Shown here: in pieces, positions 41,962 through 52,557 of the stretch | How positions within the stretch are numbered: position 1 is the first letter of the stretch | Layout: the number at the start of each line of letters is the position of its first letter | Source of the DNA: Elgaria multicarinata webbii | Lineage: Eukaryota > Chordata > Lepidosauria > Squamata > Anguidae | DNA length: 64,000 nt | Reading direction: 5' to 3' | NCBI RefSeq assembly: GCF_023053635.1 | Contig: NC_086175.1 | Location: 121,532,740 to 121,596,739, forward strand | Notes under the pieces: generated by a model | The model's database searches: none | Told to the model about the DNA's origin: nothing | Seen by the model: only the letters and a program-made list of their open reading frames with translations | Program-made: the position numbers and the translations under genes

Positions 41962-42108
41962 GTGTTGTATTTCTATTTAAATTACCTTCATTATTTCCAG
42001 TTTTGCGTCTATCCATATAAATTAATTAATGTGCAGATTTTATGCAAATCTGCCTCCTCTTTTGAAGGGGTGATGCGTTTCTCCTTTTTTGGCAATTCAT
42101 AAGTGGCC
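41962..42108. repeat. Interspersed repeat shared with 63440-63612
   Basis: 'gtatttctatttaaatta', 'gcaaatctgcctcctctttt' and 'ataagtggcca' occur in the same order at 63460-63605. The class is unknown. Confidence 0.5.
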
Positions 42109-42121
42109 AGCTTATTTGGGG

Positions 42122-42721
42122 CACAAACAAATAGAAGGCAGTAGTTTTTAAATGACTAATATATATAAGGTGAAAGAACGCACACAACTACTCGAACCAC
42201 TTCAGACCATAAACAGACTGGCCGCCTTCAATTGGAGGGGTTTTCTCCCCCGCAAGAAAGTTTTTTGAGGATGAATATCCTATAATTGACGGTTTAACCT
42301 GATATGGCGTTTGTTCCGAGGAAGCTTGAGCAGCGAAAACGGGAAGTTTATTGCAAAATCCTGTTAACAACTTACAACGCTGGAAAGAATAAAATATAAT
42401 AAGAACAAACTTTATTTATAATATATCCGTGAACATATGTTTATGTACTGATGTATTGCCAAATGTGTTTAATAGACTGAAGTGTGTTAGTGTGTCTTTG
42501 TTGGGCTATATTATAGACTTGTATTGTCTTATAGTAGGAATAGCATTCCAATTATTGGTTTATTGTATTATAGTACCCAACACCACTATTGTCTAACAAC
42601 TATGGGATGCATCAGCTTTTTTGTAATTTTTGTATAATAATAAATGGGTTTCTTGTTAATCATCCTTCTCCACTAGTGGTTCGAGTAGTTGTGTGCGTTC
42701 TGGCACCTTATATGTATTAGT
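42122..42721. mobile_element. Candidate Penelope-like element remnant
   Basis: An insertion of about 600 bp between two copies of cagcttatttgggg (42108-42121 and 42722-42735). Inside, long inverted repeats of about 48 bp begin at 42154 (GACTAATATATATAAGGTG) and end at 42722, leaving an extra tail of about 32 bp on the left only. Inverted terminal repeats, a one-sided tail and a long target duplication fit a Penelope-like element better than a DNA transposon, but no reverse transcriptase is present, so the class remains an inference. Confidence 0.5.
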
Positions 42722-42828
42722 CAGCTTATTTGGGGAACATAGCTCTACTCGGGTCGAAGGCACATCCGCAGCTTGTTGTGAGTGTAGATTGAATTCATAC
42801 ATTTAAGAGCTAGCATGAGCGTCACTGC

Positions 42829-43142
42829 ACAGGGGGAAATCACATTTGCTTACCGTCGCTTCTCCACCTGCGCATTTGTCCCTCTTTACTTCCTCTTTTG
42901 AAAGGGGAAGTAAACAACATGCATGTGGACCATTCAGTGGGCTGTTTTGATCCCACTGCTTCTTCTGAACACAGCAGAGATAGAGGCAACTTCCGTCTTT
43001 AAAAGTAAGTTGGACTTACTGGGGTGGATTTTTGGGGCATGAAGAAGGCTAGAAGGGGCGGGAGGAAGATAACGTTGAGAGAGGGACCCGCAAAATCCGT
43101 GAGTAATGAGCGTGCAATAAAATGCTTGTCTGATGGAGCTCT
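42829..43142 (-). mobile_element. MITE, 'gcaagcgttttattgcacgc' family, copy B
   Basis: The inverse of copy A at 20399-20732. It contains 'gagtaatgagcgtgcaataa', 'aatggaccattcagtggg'-like blocks and the palindrome 'cttcctcttttgaaagggg'. Confidence 0.7.
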
Positions 43143-45049
43143 TTGTGAACGTTTTCTTTAGTGAAACCTTTCCTGAGTCTTTCTACATATACACACCACT
43201 CGCTCTCCTTCTGTCACATGCCTGCACACACAACATTCACACACAGCCTCATATATGTTATCGGGGTGAATGGAAATGATAAATTATTAAGCAAAAGAGA
43301 ATTATTTCGGATCTTCTCGTTAAAAGGAATGTAGCCTAATGGGCTTAATGAGGACTTAGACTTATCTGGGCTAAAATAGAGGTAGCAATAGCAAAGTGTA
43401 TGTAGCACTAATTGATAACACATATGTGAAATGTTGTCTGTAAGTTACCTCAGGAGCAGGGCTTTGTTGGATCCTGGAATGGATCCTGGTTATGTTTCCA
43501 TGGATTTACTAACTGCTGAGGAGCTGGAGGAATCAGAAGACTCAGCAGAAAACTTAAAGGTCAACGTTGCACCTGGATTACACCATTGAATAATTGGTAA
43601 CTTGATTGTTTCAATTAAGGGATTGCAAGCAGTTGCATCACTGTACAGTTAGCCTATAAAAAGGAATGTATTCCCATGTACATGTATCAGAGATCAGATA
43701 TCAGAAATGATCACTCAGTAATGATCACTCTATCAGAGATCACTCCATCTATGTATCAGAGCTGTATTGACTGACCGTATGTAAGTATTTGTATTTGTGA
43801 TTGCCATAATTAAATTATATTTTTATATGCCAGTACAGGTTTGTTTAAACCTACTGAAAGTCTCAGTCTTAATCTGTGTCTGTGCTGACTTTGCTGGAAA
43901 CCGCTGCAAAAACTCTGCTATAAGGTTATTGGCCAGAAGCCCAGTCTGGCAATAACTAAATAAGGTTGTAAATATAAACCAACATATCCCAATAGGCTTG
44001 AGGTTCACCAGGGTGTAGGTTAGCTTTAAACCACCTGAGATAGTTAAGATACATCTCAGGTTTGCACCTGATATGAAAGCTATATGTTTTAGAAACAGAA
44101 TGTACAAGTACCTCGGAGAAAGGAATTATTGCCTGATTGAGAATTAAGGAATTGAATGGCTGTACTCAAGTTAGTTTACGCCTGTGTTTGTGGGGAGGGA
44201 AAAGGTTTATGTAAGGAATGGATTTTTTAAAGGTTATTTTCAATATAAAATAATACTGTTTTTACTATTCTATGGTTAGAAGTTAGAACATGGGAATATT
44301 CTAACATGGGAAGGTGAGACTTGACTTTTAACGTTGTTTTAGAATGTGGAATTCTAAGATAGATGCCTTGAACTTTGTGATAACGGTCAGAGCTTTGTCT
44401 ATAGGATACTATTCTTATTTTATTAGTTTGATTTATAACTCCTAAAGAAGGAGGCATCTCTGAAACGCATAAAACACAATAAATTTCCTTTTTCCGAGCA
44501 CCGGAATTTGCCTCCTTTTTGTTTCCTGTCTTCTTGACAACATAAAAAAGCAACAACAAGCAACTCCAGCTTGCTTTGACACATTAGCAGCTCACCAATC
44601 CAAAGGACACAGCCAGGGCCAGCCCTATCGTTGGACAGGGTCAGATGCTGGGAGGCGATAGCCAAGTGTTGGAGGAGAGAGCTGTGTACTGAGCAACCTG
44701 GCCTTTGCCCCCTGAGCTAGCCTGTCGCTTTCAGGTGCGATGGAGGATGCTGTCCCATTGCCAGTATGGTAAGAAACAATCCAGTTGGCTTTTGTACATG
44801 GAATGGGAGAGGGCGCCATCTTGTTCTTCACCTCAGAAGGCAAAGTGTCTTGGGTGAGTCTTATTTGGGGAGGGGTTCCTTCCATATTTCGTTTCTATGC
44901 AACCTAATGCAGGAATTTTTAGTTATAGCTCTGTATTCCATTTTGTCTGGGGTGTGTGTGATGATGTACCTCAGCTTATTCTTCCCCTTTTGCTAGCCTG
45001 CCAGTCAAGGACATCTTAACAGTCATACAATATCCCTAAAGAATAATAT
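43143..45049. other. Intergenic, mostly unassigned
   Basis: 43440-43830 has LTR-like order ('gcctataaaaaggaatg' near 43652, short 'atcagagatca' direct repeats at 43687-43760), but no second copy or boundary was found. 44430-44480 has 'gaaggaggcatctctgaaac', a motif shape also seen in the 42122 element. No gene. Confidence 0.4.
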
Positions 45050-45175
45050 TCCTCTGGGCTGGGGCTGAATCCATTTCCTTCTGGATGTTGTTGCATTCCA
45101 ACTCCCATCAGCCCAGCCAAGATGGCCAATGGTCTGGTATGTTGGGAGTTGTAGTGCATTTGGGGAGGCACCAGC
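45050..45175. mobile_element. Decayed hAT-like hairpin element
   Basis: 'ttccaactcccatcagccca' pairs with the inverted 'tatgttgggagttgtagtgc' around 'gatggccaatggtc'. Confidence 0.55.
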
Positions 45176-45889
45176 TCTCTCTCTTCCCTTTCCCTATGTT
45201 TAGTAGAAAGGCCAAAAAGGAAACAAACCATTATAGAAGTTATATGTTTTCTTGTTGATTGGAAGCTTCACAGAAGCATAGTACTGGCATAGTACTTTTA
45301 CATCTGACACAGTACTTCTAAAACCACACATCTGCAACCTTTCAAAATTTAATGTAATTAAATAAAGGTTTTCCTTTCTTTTTTATTTTTTGCTGTGTAG
45401 AAGCATTGCCTAAACTGTTTTATTCTTCAGCCAAGCACTGGTGGATTATAAATATATTGCAGTAGATGCACCTTGGAAAGGAAAGCAGGTCAGGAGGAAG
45501 AGTCACACCTCTGCCTGGAATGTCAGCCTCCTTGGTCCTCCCTGCAATGCAAATAGGGACGCAAACATCCTGGCTGGTATTTCAGGGCTCTCAGTGTATC
45601 TGCCGACAAACATTCCCTCCAAAGATGACAGGGAGGAAAAGGGGCTGGACTGAACAGGTGCAGAACAGCCAGGCAGGAATGCGGAGAGGCAGTTAGAAAA
45701 CACATTCTCGGTCGCTGCTATGGGTGACAAAGAAGCTATTCTCCCCACTTAGCATTTTCCCAATTTACTTACAGACCTGATCCCACCTCTCTCACCTCCA
45801 CTCAACAGCATGTTAGAACATCATGTGATTAAGCAGAAGGTAATCCAAAGGAACAGGGAGCCGCGAACTATGGAGTCCAGGGCAGGGTC
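45176..45889. other. Intergenic, nothing recognised
   Basis: Four overlapping open frames at 45440-45750 on both strands have no domain signature and no splice or promoter context. Confidence 0.35.
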
Positions 45890-46014
45890 TACGCTACTGC
45901 TTTAAATCGGTTTATAACAGTATTGACAACTGTTGGGGCCCAGGACACACATCCTATACCGTTGTCAAACTGTTTTCAAAGTGTTATATCCTGCTTGGTG
46001 AAGATCTGGCCCTG
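45890..46014. mobile_element. Palindromic MITE, 'ggatctacactactgcttt' family
   Basis: The left 'gggcagggtctacgctactg' and the inverted right 'gaagatctggccctg' match. The interior has the inverted 'gacaactgttggg'/'gttgtcaaac' pair. Confidence 0.6.
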
Positions 46015-46124
46015 GTCAGGGCAAGCTCAATGTCCAGAGGAATGAATGGTTAAGAGGGTAAAAAGAAAGGTGTATAATTGGGTCAGACATAGATAAAGTT
46101 CCAGAACAAGTAACAACAATCAGA

Positions 46125-46740
46125 AGGGCTGGAGGGTGATATTACAGTGTTACAGGATGGACTACTGTAATGTGTTGTATGTGGGGCTGCCTTTGGAGAC
46201 AGTTCAGAAACTTCAGGTGGTGCAGGATGCAGCCACTCAAGTGTTGATGGGGGCAAAGTGATTCAATCATATAATGGTGTGTTTCCGAGACCACTTTAAA
46301 GTGCTGATTTTGTCTTTTAAAGCTTTAAAGAGTTTGGGGCCAAATTACTTGAAAGACCGCCTTCAGATGTATCAGCCTCCCTGCACTTCAAAATCAGTGA
46401 GAGGCTCTTCTCATCTGTCCATCTGTGATAGCAGTTAGATGATCACAGGAGAGGGCCTTTTCCACAGTGGCCCCCACCTCTAGAGTAAATCACCATTAGG
46501 GGTCCACCAAGCCCCATCATTGCAGGCTTTTAAGACGCCCCTGGAAACATATTATTTTACTTTGGTCTTCCCCTGATATATTTACTCTTATTGCTGTTTT
46601 TAATTCTGTTTTTGGTTTTTTTTACTGTGTCCATATTGCTTTTTAAGAATGCACCAAGTTTTTATTATATGTTTTATTATTATACGCTGCTTTGGGAGGG
46701 CTTCTGCCCTGAAAGAAATATTTTAAATATAGTACAACAT
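46125..46740 (+). mobile_element. L2-like LINE 3' end
   Basis: The decayed reverse transcriptase C-terminus is visible as DYCNVLYVGLPLETVQKLQV, VQDAATQVLMGAK and FKALKSLGPNYLKDRLQMYQ. The tail is 'gggagggcttctgccctgaa'. The same tail is inverted at 55005. Confidence 0.75.
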
Positions 46741-47289
46741 CTAGAGGACCATACACTGCCTACTCCTACTATACGGGCTCCCTGTTCCTTCCCAACTCCT
46801 CCTGCCCAGGCAAACAGCCTGAGCTGGACTACAGACCTTTCCCCCACCTGAGGAATCTAGGCAGAAGCAACACTTACATAAGGCCACCCAGCTCTCTATT
46901 GGCTGCCTAGATCACATGGTCCAGTTGGGCTGAGTTGCAGTATCCACTGTCCTCTTGCGAATTACCACCAGGTAGAAGAGCCTGTCAATCTGATTGCAGG
47001 CCGCCCATACATTAGTGCAGCTTTCACAACCTGCTGCTGTCCAGATGCATTATAACTTCCCGCATTTCACAGCCGGTATTATTTATGGGGTCGTACTCGC
47101 TCATATGCTATTTCTTCTCTGCTGTTGTGGCCATGGGGCAGGTTTCAGAGCATAGGATCCAGACCAGCATGTTTATAGACTCAAGAAGTGGCAGGGTTGG
47201 CATATTGAGGGATTGGGGCCATGCCCTCTTTGAAGGTATAGGGAACGCTACATAAAGCGGCTGGCGTTCAGCTGTGGCATGTCTTGCTC
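46741..47289. other. Intergenic, nothing recognised
   Basis: No feature was identified. Confidence 0.3.
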
Positions 47290-47380
47290 CAAGAAAGTGT
47301 CAGTAAGCCTACCTACACCAGTCACTGGGGAACATGGGCAGGGGGGGGCTGTCACAGTCATGTCCTGCTTGTGGGTAAAG
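47290..47380 (+). mobile_element. CR1-like LINE 3' end fragment
   Basis: 'cagtaagcctacctacacca' to 'tgtcctgcttgtgggt', a 90-bp internal piece with a G run. Confidence 0.6.
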
Positions 47381-47452
47381 AAACTCCAGCCTGCTGAGGC
47401 TTGCACCCCCTCCATGAACCCCTCCCTTGCCAAAAGCCCCGCCCCTACCAAG

Positions 47453-47574
47453 GGCCGGATCTACACTACTGCTTTAAAGCATTTTATAACAGTTTTGACA
47501 ACTGTCTATGGAGTGTGTCCAACAGTTGTCAAAACTGTTATAAAGCGCTTTAAAGCAGTAGTGCAGATCCTGCC
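47453..47574. mobile_element. Palindromic MITE, 'ggatctacactactgcttt' family
   Basis: A near-perfect 122-bp hairpin: 'ggatctacactactgcttta' on the left, inverted 'aaagcagtagtgcagatcc' on the right, and 'ttttgacaactgt' mirrored at the centre. Confidence 0.8.
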
Positions 47575-47920
47575 AAGGTGTGTGGAAAATAAGGGTAGCA
47601 AAATTGGAGACAGCAGCCGGGGTTGCCCTGTGGTTGCTTTTTGGCATACAGGGCTTCCTTGACTGGGAAAGCCCACATGCAATGAAGCCAGGGCAGAGCC
47701 AGCTCAATTACCTTTGCTTTTCTGTCAAAGGTGCGAAGGGGGCAACAGCCAACTTGGGCTCACCTGCCCCCACCTCCTTCCCCTATTGCAGGAAGGACGT
47801 GGGTCACGGACATCCAGATTAGAGCTAGCTGCATCTCTTGTTTCCATGGTCAGCTTGGCTTCACCCAACCCCACCTCTTTTCCCCAGTTCTCCTGAAGAT
47901 GGAGATCTTTGCGAATGTTA
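47575..47920. other. Intergenic, nothing recognised
   Basis: Overlapping short frames without signature; two directly repeated 'cacccaaccccacctc'-like segments. Confidence 0.3.
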
Positions 47921-49305
47921 GAATCATAGAATAGCAGAGTTGGAAGGGGCCTACAAGGCCATCAAGTCCAACCCCCTGCTCAATGTAGGAATCCACCCTA
48001 AAGCATCCCTGACAGATGGTTGTCCAGCTTCCTCTTGAATGCCTCCAGTGTGGGGGAGCCCACAACCTCCCTAGGTAACTGATTCCATTGTCGTACTGCT
48101 CTAACAGTCAGGAAGTTTTTCCTGATGTCCAGCTGGAATCTGGCTTCCTTTAACTTGAGCCCGTTATTCCGTGTCCTGCACTCTGGGAGGATCGAGAAGA
48201 GATCCTGGCCCTCCTCTGTGTGACAACCTTTCAAGTATTTGAAGAGTGCTATCATGTCTCCCCTCAATCTTCTCTTCTCCAGTTTAAACATGCCCAGTTC
48301 TTTCAGTCTCTCTTCATAGGGCTTTGTTTCTAGACCTCTGATCATCCTGGTTGCCCTCTTCTGAACACGTTCCAGCTTGTCTGCGTCCTTCTTGAATTGT
48401 GGAGCCCAGAACTGGACGTAATACTCTAGATGAGGCCTAACCAGGGCCGAATAGAGAGGAACCAGTACCTCACGTGATTTGGAAGCTATACTTCTATTAA
48501 TGCAGCCCAAAATAGCATTTGTCTTTCTTGCAGCCATATTGCACTGTTGGCTCATATTCAGCTTGCAGTCTACAACAATTCCAAGATCCTTCTCGTTTGT
48601 AGTATTGCTGAGCCAAGTATCCACCATCTTGTAACTGTGCCTTTGGTTTCTATTTCCTAAATGTAGAACTTGGCATTTATCCCCATTAAATTTCATCCTG
48701 GTTTTTTTCAGCCCAGCACTCCAGCCTATCAAGATCACGTTGAAGTTTGTTTCTGTCTTCCAGGGCATTAGCTATCCCACCCAATTTGGTGTCATCTGCA
48801 AATTTGATAAGCTTTCCCTGCACCTCCTCGTACAAATCATTAATAAAAATGTTGAAGAGCACTGGGCCCAGGACTGAGCCCTGCGGTACCCCACTCGTTG
48901 CCTCTCCCCAGTTTGAGAAGGTTCCATTGATAAGTACTCTTTGAGTCCGATTCTGTAGCCAACTGTGAATCCACCTAATAGTTGTTCCATCTAGCCCACT
49001 TTTAGCTAGTTTGTTAATCAGAATATCATGGGGCACTTTGTCAAAAGCTTTGCTGAAGTCAAGATATATGACGTCCACAGCATTCCCATGGTCCACAAGG
49101 GAGGTTACCTTATCAAAAAACGAGATCAAATTTGTCTGACAGGACTTGTTCTTGACAAATCCATGTTGGCTTCTAGTGATCACCGCATTGATTTCCAGGT
49201 GTTTACAGATTGACTTCTTTATAATCTGCTCCAGAATTTTCCCAGGGGTGATGTCAGACTGACTGGTCTGTAGTTCCCAGGTTCCTCCTTTTTGTTAAAC
49301 TCTTT
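47921..49305 (-). mobile_element. CR1 LINE, 5'-truncated, 1.4 kb
   Basis: The minus strand encodes the C-terminal half of CR1 ORF2 in two overlapping frames (49183-48686 and 48768-47998), so one frameshift separates them. Motifs: [54 protein letters not shown] and the catalytic FADDTKLGG. These are followed by ECWAEKNQ, LYSALVRPHLEY and [14 protein letters not shown]. The 3' end has the CR1-type terminus 'agaatcatagaatagcagag'. Confidence 0.95.
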
Positions 49306-49469
49306 CCCAAAATGCGCTGAAACAAATTTCTCACCCTTTTCTAATCACAGCTTGCTTAGAGCACTTACTGAATAATACATGGATCAGATGAGAAACATAA
49401 TAAATAATACATTTTGAATAACTCAAGCTCTCAAACTTCGTTCACCATCTAAGGCCCTCCTCTGAAGGA
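49306..49469. other. Intergenic, nothing recognised
   Basis: No feature was identified. Confidence 0.3.
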
Positions 49470-49795
49470 AGGTCGGAAGATGACATGGTAGAGGGACTTT
49501 TTGGTGATGGCCCCCAAAATGATCTCCCCAACACCTGGCTCTAACATCTTTTCAGTGCCAGGTTAAAGCTGCCCTCTTCTCTTAGTCATTTGGTGGCATA
49601 TAATGAATTTTTAACATGGATTGTCTTTGGCTGTTTAAAAATTGTTTTTAGGCGTCTGCGCGCACGCGATCTGTTGATATATTTTTATGTGTTTTTAATT
49701 TTTTTTTGCATAATGTATTGTAACATTTTAAATTTTTGTGAACTGCCCAAAGGGCTTCGGCTATGGGGCAGTATAGAAATAAAATACATGAAATG
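49470..49795 (+). mobile_element. L2-like LINE 3' end
   Basis: Decayed C-terminal coding region ('atggcccccaaaatgatctc') and the tail 'gtgaactgcccaaagggctt', 'cggctatggggcagtataga', A-rich end. It abuts the end of the AMOTL1 transcript. Confidence 0.65.
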
Positions 49796-49877
49796 AAGTA
49801 GCTACCCAGCAGATCCATTTTCTTCCAACATACTCAACATTGAAAAGTCAAGGATGGGAGCAGGGACATCGTACACA

Positions 49878-49883
49878 TTTATT
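49878..49883 (-). terminator. AMOTL1: Probable AMOTL1 poly(A) signal AATAAA
   Basis: AATAAA on the minus strand ('tttatt' on the plus), in the context 'atacaatattaagg' typical of cDNA 3' ends. Cleavage is expected about 15-25 nt beyond, near 49855-49863. Confidence 0.6.
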
Positions 49884-50758
49884 ATATACAATATTAAGGC
49901 ACAAATTTAAGCAGCAAAGAACGGGAGAAAAATCTTTGGCTGGCCGGGGACATCAGTATTTCTTGAGGGAGGCGTTACACGCCATGTTGCCTTCCCACCT
50001 CCGCCAGGTATGTACAAAGACATTCCAGATGTACAATGCTCTACACCAGCCGTTCTGTACAACAGAAGGACAATAGGGGGGAAACAGGGCAGTATCTTAC
50101 AACCAGTTTACCTGGGATTTAACTACACGACACAAGTGCCACACAGCACAGTAGCCCACGAATCAAGGTGTTGAGCACAGCATAAAAATATTTTGCTACA
50201 GGTTAAGTTGTCACTTTACAAATGGCAGTATTTTACATAAACTTTGCTCTAACCTGGGGTGACTGAAACTGAGAACTTTTTTTTTTTCATAAAAATAAAA
50301 TACAACCAGATTAACAAGAATCAACCCTTTTGGCTGTAAACTTTAAAGCTGCCTGCAGTTTCTTTTGTACACAAGGGGTTGGATTTGGAATTAGTTATAC
50401 TTAGAGTAGACTTATTGAAATAAATGGGACTTAAGTTAGTCATTAAGTCCCACTGATCTCAATGGCTCTACTCAAAGTATGACCTAATTTGGATTTGACA
50501 AGAACTGTATAGCAAGTCTTCTTCTGTATGCAAGTGAAATCTTAGGTGCACAGAATATTGTAAGTGGAAAGGCTAGTACTTAATCAAATGCCAGGCAGAT
50601 ATGTACATTACATAAAGAGACAAGTGTAGGCTAATTCCCCTAAAAATTGCAGTGTGGTGTAATTCAGAAATAGCAGTGATAGTGAGCAAATGATGTCACA
50701 CACAGCCCTGGTTTGCGTGTTTGCCTAGTAACAATGCACCATGTGGAGAAAACTCTTT

Positions 50759-51115
50759 GGGTAGGTTCAGACAACACGCTAAGCCACCATGGCTTAGCAT
50801 GTTGTCTGAACACAGGGCATTTTCTGCAGGGTGGGCTATCTTGCTGTCTGAACGCAGCGTGTTTTCCGCAGAGTGGCTTGTTAACCATGCAGTGGTTTAT
50901 TTTTCTCGAACAGGCCACCTTAAGAAACCATGACATGTTGTTGCTGGGTTGTTCAGGGTGGTTAACAAGCTCACTGCATGGTTAACAAGCAACTCTGCAT
51001 TCAGACAGCACGATAACCCACCCTGCAGAAAATGCGCTGTGTTCACACAACATAATAATCCATGGTTCAACAACAACCTACACTGGGTGGGTTAGCATGT
51101 TGTGTGGACCCAGCC
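50759..51115. mobile_element. MITE in the AMOTL1 3' UTR, GGCTGGGTTCAGACAACA family
   Basis: Left GGGTAGGTTCAGACAACACG; inverted right GGCTGGGTCCACACAACATG. The interior repeats 'gtggcttagc', 'aacaagc' and 'ctgcatggttaac' in both orientations. No target duplication is clear. Confidence 0.75.
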
Positions 51116-51269
51116 TCTGAGTGACTCTAGTAGGTGCCAATCCTCCAGACAGCAAGTTAGTCATGCCTTAAGATCCCCCTGCCAGCTATTTACTTGGCCT
51201 ACTGCTTGCTCACCTTCATTATGTGCAGCACAATGCTAATTTTGCTGGAAGGAACAAGGAAAACCCTGT

Positions 51270-51272
<3 letters not shown>

Positions 51273-51324
<52 letters not shown>
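51273..51324. repeat. (GT)26 microsatellite
   Basis: 52 bp of uninterrupted GT (CA in the AMOTL1 transcript), inside the inferred 3' UTR. Likely length-polymorphic. Confidence 0.95.
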
Positions 51325-51326
<2 letters not shown>

Positions 51327-52324
51327 GCAAAAGGCATCAAGACAGTCTCACCTGCCTATAGTTAAATTTGGGGACTGGCAGCAGGAGGCTTCTTTTTACA
51401 TAATGCATGAATCACAGCCGATACAGAGCACACTTTCATGGGATAAGTAGCGCTAATGTACAAATGTGTATTAAGCAATGCATCCAGAAACAGTACTACG
51501 CAGCTTGCACTAAAGTTCTGAACCCGTTAGAAGAATACAAAAAAGTTTGCACATAGATTCATCCCATGCAGAAAGGGCAATGATGGGAACATGGGGCCGG
51601 CGTGGGTCAAGGGTCAGCACGTTCAGGCACCTGCCAAGGGCCCACACCCCAGCAGGCTGCCTACTGACAAGACCCCTCTTGACCTGCACATTCTCTTCAT
51701 CATTGCAACCTGCTTGTTCACCCTTCTTTCGTCCGGGCCCAGACAATGGTAGTGGTACGACAGGCAGAGGACATGCCACTGCCTATTGGCTCATTGGCTC
51801 TCTGCCTGGCAAGCAAAGAAAAAGTAGCAGTGATGAGGAAGAGGAGGAGGAGGAGGAGGAGCTGCTGCTGATGACAATGCTGGTAAGAAGGAAGTCTCAC
51901 TGAAAGTTGGCCCCACTGGAGGTCTCTTGCCCAAGGGCCCTCCAAAACCTGGAGCCAGCACCGTGTGGACCACGTCCCAGGCTGTATTTTAAAATGCACA
52001 CAAAAGCTGGTTTCTGCATACGCCAGATCCTCGAGGCTAGAGCGGGAATCAAACTCACAGATCAGATGCGGATGATGAAGTGCAACATCACTGAAGTGCA
52101 CATCCTCAGGCAAGGGGTCTCCAATGTGGGCTCCATCCACGTGGCACAGTGTGTGTCTTGCAACATGGATGCAAATACACGTCCCCAACCACAGCCCCAA
52201 GCCAGTAGCAGCACACAAGACCCTGTTGAACATGACTCACTCGGTATTGGTGACCATTAAGTATCATAGCTGTATATACAAAAACGTAACTGGTTAACTG
52301 AACTTGGGTCCCATTGAATTCAAT

Positions 52325-52557
52325 GGGCAAAATCCAACGGTGTCCTTCCGCAAACTCCGACAGCGCTAGTGGAACTGTGCCAAATATTTCCATTGTGCAA
52401 GTACTTGTGCATCACGCTAGTGCAACCGTTTGCATGGCCGTTTGCGCAACTGCACTTGTGCAAACCTAATTTTAGTTGGATTCTCCTCTTGTGCATAGTC
52501 CGGAACTTAGTTGCAATGACATTTGCAGTAGTGGAACGCCATTGTTGGATGTTGCCC
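52325..52557. mobile_element. Palindromic MITE in the AMOTL1 3' UTR
   Basis: Left GGGCAAAATCCAACGGTGTC and inverted right GGGCAACATCCAACAATGGC are homologous. The arms also share 'cgctagtggaac'/'gcagtagtggaac'-type motifs and 'gcaactgcacttgtgcaaa'. A family seen only once here. Confidence 0.6.

Noticed and set aside
43440-43830. Possible further LTR with a TATA-like box
   Set aside because: No second copy, boundary or duplication could be found; too weak to list as an element.
51718-52233. 171-codon minus-strand open frame
   Set aside because: It lies in the inferred AMOTL1 3' UTR, far past the stop codon. No domain or splice context, and several overlapping frames on both strands are equally open.
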